A stretch of 7,618 nt of DNA from VBKO01 sp036393835 (GTDB lineage: Bacteria > Myxococcota > Myxococcia > Myxococcales > 40CM-4-68-19). Positions 5,843 to 7,618 of the stretch are shown here, in pieces. Location: assembly GCA_036393835.1 (NCBI GenBank), contig DASWGI010000293.1:1-7618 (forward strand), read 5' to 3'. A program made the translations under genes and the position numbers. Each line of letters begins with the position of its first letter. Position 1 is the first letter of the stretch. The notes under the pieces are model-generated. The model saw nothing but the letters and a program-made list of their open reading frames with translations, made no database searches and had not been told where the DNA came from.

Positions 5843-6896
5843 GCCGCAGAACCGGGTGCAGATCGCCGCGAGCCACTGGAAGCCGCGCTTCGTCGCCAAC
5901 GGCATTGACGTCAACGACTTCGAGCGCGTGGTCTCCTCGACGACCGAATGGAAGGACTGGGGACCGGCCTGGCTGCGCACGGGCGACATGCACCGCGAGC
6001 TGGGCGACGAGGCGGCGCGCTCGGGCCGGATGGTGAGCGCGGCGGAGGCCTGGCAGCGCGCGGCCTGGTGCTACCACCTGGGGAAGTTCCTCTGGTTCGA
6101 GGACCACGCGGTGCACGACCGGCTGCGCGAGCTGACCATCGCCACGTACCAGAAGGCGCTGCCGCATCTAGATCCCCCGGGCGAGCGCCTCGAGGTGCCG
6201 TTCGAGGGAGCGGTCCTCCCCGGGATCCTCCGGCGGCCGCGCGGCGCTTCCAAGCCGCCGCTCGTCCTCCTCGTGCCGGGGCTGGATTCGTCCAAGGAGG
6301 AGCTGTACGCCATCGAGAACGACTTCCTGCGCCGGGGAATGGCGACGCTCGCGGTCGACGGTCCCGGGCAGTCGGAGAACGCGCCGCGCTTTCCCATCCG
6401 CGCGGACTGGGGATCGGTGCTGGGTCCCCTGCTCGACGGGCTGCGTGGCCGCAAGGACGTGGACCTCGACCGCGTCGGCCTGATGGGGATCAGCATGGGC
6501 GGCATCTACGGGCCGCGCGCCGCGGCGGTGGAGAAGCGGCTGCGCGCCGTGATCGCGCTCGCCGGACCCTACGACCTTTCGGAATGCTGGGCGGCGCTGA
6601 ACCCGCTCACCCGGGGCGGCTACGTCTTCTACACGAAGTCGCGCGACGAGGACGAGGCGTTCGAGAAGGCGAGGACGCTCACGCTGCGCGGCGTGCTCGA
6701 CAAGGTGAAGTGCCCGCTGCTCGTCATCCACGGTGCCCGGGATCGGCTCTTCCCGCCGGAGCAGGCCGAGCGGATCGCGCGCGAGGCGCCCAGGGCGACG
6801 CTGCTCATGTACCCGGACGGAAACCACGTCTGCAACAACATCGCCTACAAGTACCGCCCCGCCATGGCTGACTGGATGCACGACCAGCTCGGCTAG
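5832..6896 (+). CDS. Alpha/beta hydrolase, 2,6-dihydroxypseudooxynicotine hydrolase-like (probable C-C bond hydrolase)
   Basis: This 354-residue protein has an N-terminal helical cap domain (about 1-115) followed by an alpha/beta-hydrolase core. That architecture sets the nicotine-pathway C-C hydrolase apart from meta-cleavage hydrolases. The core shows the oxyanion-hole strand LVLLVPGLDSSKEEL (144-158), the nucleophile elbow GISMGG (Ser221), the acid in HGARDRLFP (Asp304), and the catalytic histidine in YPDGNHVCNNIAYKYRPAMADWM (His332). The 83-residue Ser-Asp spacing equals that recalled for the Arthrobacter enzyme (Ser217, Asp300, His329). Known relatives, including fungal Ayg1-type chain-shortening hydrolases, remove acyl side chains from aromatic rings by retro-Claisen/Friedel-Crafts hydrolysis. 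It overlaps the C-N hydrolase by 11 bases, so the two are co-translated and probably act in sequence. The ring product could feed the gentisate enzymes, but this is inference. An esterase activity is the main alternative. The family call is strong; the substrate is unknown. Confidence 0.85.
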   Translation: MAAEPQNRVQIAASHWKPRFVANGIDVNDFERVVSSTTEWKDWGPAWLRTGDMHRELGDEAARSGRMVSAAEAWQRAAWCYHLGKFLWFEDHAVHDRLRELTIATYQKALPHLDPPGERLEVPFEGAVLPGILRRPRGASKPPLVLLVPGLDSSKEELYAIENDFLRRGMATLAVDGPGQSENAPRFPIRADWGSVLGPLLDGLRGRKDVDLDRVGLMGISMGGIYGPRAAAVEKRLRAVIALAGPYDLSECWAALNPLTRGGYVFYTKSRDEDEAFEKARTLTLRGVLDKVKCPLLVIHGARDRLFPPEQAERIAREAPRATLLMYPDGNHVCNNIAYKYRPAMADWMHDQLG

Positions 6897-6907
6897 CGGG
6901 AGCGGCT

Positions 6908-7253
6908 GTGACGCCAGACGCGGCCGTTGCTTGCCTTGCGGAGATCGTGGCTGCACGCGCCACTTTCACTGAGGATGAGATCAACGACCGACTCCTGGCT
7001 CACTCCAAGCCGGAGGATCTGGTCACAGGCCCCGTGGGGTTGTTCTTGGAAACTCCTACGCCCTCCGGTCTGGACAAAGCGAAGGAAAGGATCGCCCAAG
7101 GTCTGGCAGCGTTGCGCATCCAAACAAGGACTCGCCCCACGCCTCGTAGAAGCCGTGGTGGCGCTTCTGGGATTAGCACTGGTACGGACGGCAGAGCAGG
7201 CGGATCCGGTCCGCTCGATCTGGGTAATTTTGAACTCGCCCCGGGGCTCATGA
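6908..7253 (+). pseudogene. Unidentified small gene, apparently frameshifted
   Basis: A GTG start at 6908 follows the hydrolase stop by 11 bases and has GGGAG (6898-6902) 5 bases upstream, so ribosomes probably enter it. Residues 1-71 read like protein (AVACLAEIVAARATFTEDEINDRLLAHSKPEDLV, then GLDKAKERIAQGLAALR). After about 7120 this frame becomes an Arg/Gly/Ser/Thr-rich run typical of non-coding readthrough. The next frame then reads plausibly as GLAPRLVEAVVALLGLALVRTAEQADPVRSIWVILNSPRGS and stops with TGA at 7251-7253, whereas before 7120 that frame is Trp/Arg/Ser-rich. A single-base shift near 7110-7132 would join them into about 115 residues. Third-position GC is about 70% in the first part, clearly below the operon genes. 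No family recognised. A sequencing error, or an intact 201-residue protein ending at 7513, are alternatives. Confidence 0.35.
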
Positions 7254-7618
7254 TTGGTCACTTCTCCGCGTCGTCCGGGGCGAGTCGAGTCCGAGGATCC
7301 ATTGAGTTTCGATCGCAGGCGCGGCGACGAGCGCCAAGTCTGACTGCCGGCCGCCATCTAACGCGCTGCGTCCCGCCCCGGCGCGGATGTACGATGCGTA
7401 GCGACGAGTCGTGCCGCATCGGTCAAGTTACGTATGCGGGTCGTTTGCGATTGACAGGTTTGGAGCCTTCGCTTCGTAAACGGCGGCGAGCATTCGCAAC
7501 AACGGCCGTGTAGCTGCTGCAGACGCGTGGAGAGCGGCCGTTTGGCCCACGTTCTCCTCGCGGGTCCGCCTCCCGTCCAGCGCGCACGCGCGGCGTCCGG
7601 ACGGCTCCGAAAAACGCC
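7254..7618. other. Region without a convincing gene
   Basis: No reading frame here on either strand has a ribosome site with protein-like composition, and the base composition is less GC-biased than the operons, especially 7420-7500. A consensus -35 hexamer TTGACA at 7451-7456 lacks a good -10 at normal distance. Near the right edge CCGTCC (7573-7578) can pair with GGACGG (7599-7604), and CGTCCGGACG (7594-7603) is itself palindromic; the function of neither is evident. A gene may begin beyond the edge. Confidence 0.5.

Noticed and set aside
4694..5989. 431-codon minus-strand frame opposite the C-N hydrolase
   Set aside because: Its composition is His/Arg/Ala/Val-rich without motifs; the plus-strand frame carries the nitrilase signatures.
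7366..7440. ATCTAAC (7356-7362 area) as the left half of an integron attC site
   Set aside because: No matching GTTRRRY half or long imperfect hairpin follows at the expected distance, and no integrase or cassette is present.
7451..7480. Consensus -35 box TTGACA as a promoter
   Set aside because: No -10 hexamer better than three of six matches occurs at 16-19 bases, and no gene start is visible downstream within the window.
7573..7604. Inverted repeat near the right edge as a transcription terminator
   Set aside because: The arms are only six bases with a GC-rich mismatched interior, and no T-run follows on either side.

Overview
The window is GC-rich and gene-dense, with six complete protein genes and one partial gene, nearly all using G or C at third codon positions. 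This fits a high-GC soil or aquatic bacterium, most likely proteobacterial (betaproteobacterial or myxobacterial style). The sequence alone does not fix the taxon. No rRNA, tRNA, CRISPR array, insertion sequence or replication origin was seen.

Layout: two divergent operons start from a control region of about 104 bp (4072-4175). Leftward (minus strand) run a PhzS-like FAD aromatic monooxygenase, an AAHS-type aromatic-acid MFS transporter, gentisate 1,2-dioxygenase, and a fumarylpyruvate hydrolase cut by the left edge. The four are joined by 1-4 base stop/start overlaps. Rightward (plus strand) run a NagL-type maleylpyruvate isomerase, a nitrilase-superfamily carbon-nitrogen hydrolase, and an alpha/beta hydrolase resembling the C-C bond cleaving 2,6-dihydroxypseudooxynicotine hydrolase. 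A GTG-started reading frame of different composition follows 11 bases later and appears frameshifted. The last ~365 bases show no convincing gene.

How they work together: the three core enzymes of the glutathione-type gentisate pathway are present. The dioxygenase makes maleylpyruvate, the isomerase makes fumarylpyruvate, and the hydrolase yields fumarate and pyruvate. The transporter would import an aromatic acid and the monooxygenase would hydroxylate a ring precursor. The unusual part is the upstream chemistry. The monooxygenase resembles the phenazine enzyme PhzS rather than a standard 3-hydroxybenzoate or salicylate hydroxylase. The rightward operon adds a C-N hydrolase, whose predicted catalytic lysine is arginine, and a probable C-C side-chain hydrolase. 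This suggests an uncharacterised route that trims an amide- or acyl-substituted aromatic compound and funnels it into gentisate; that is inference.

The divergent control region holds a perfect inverted repeat (10-base arms around one central base, 4113-4133). Each arm contains TTGACG pointing outward, so one regulator site could control both operons.
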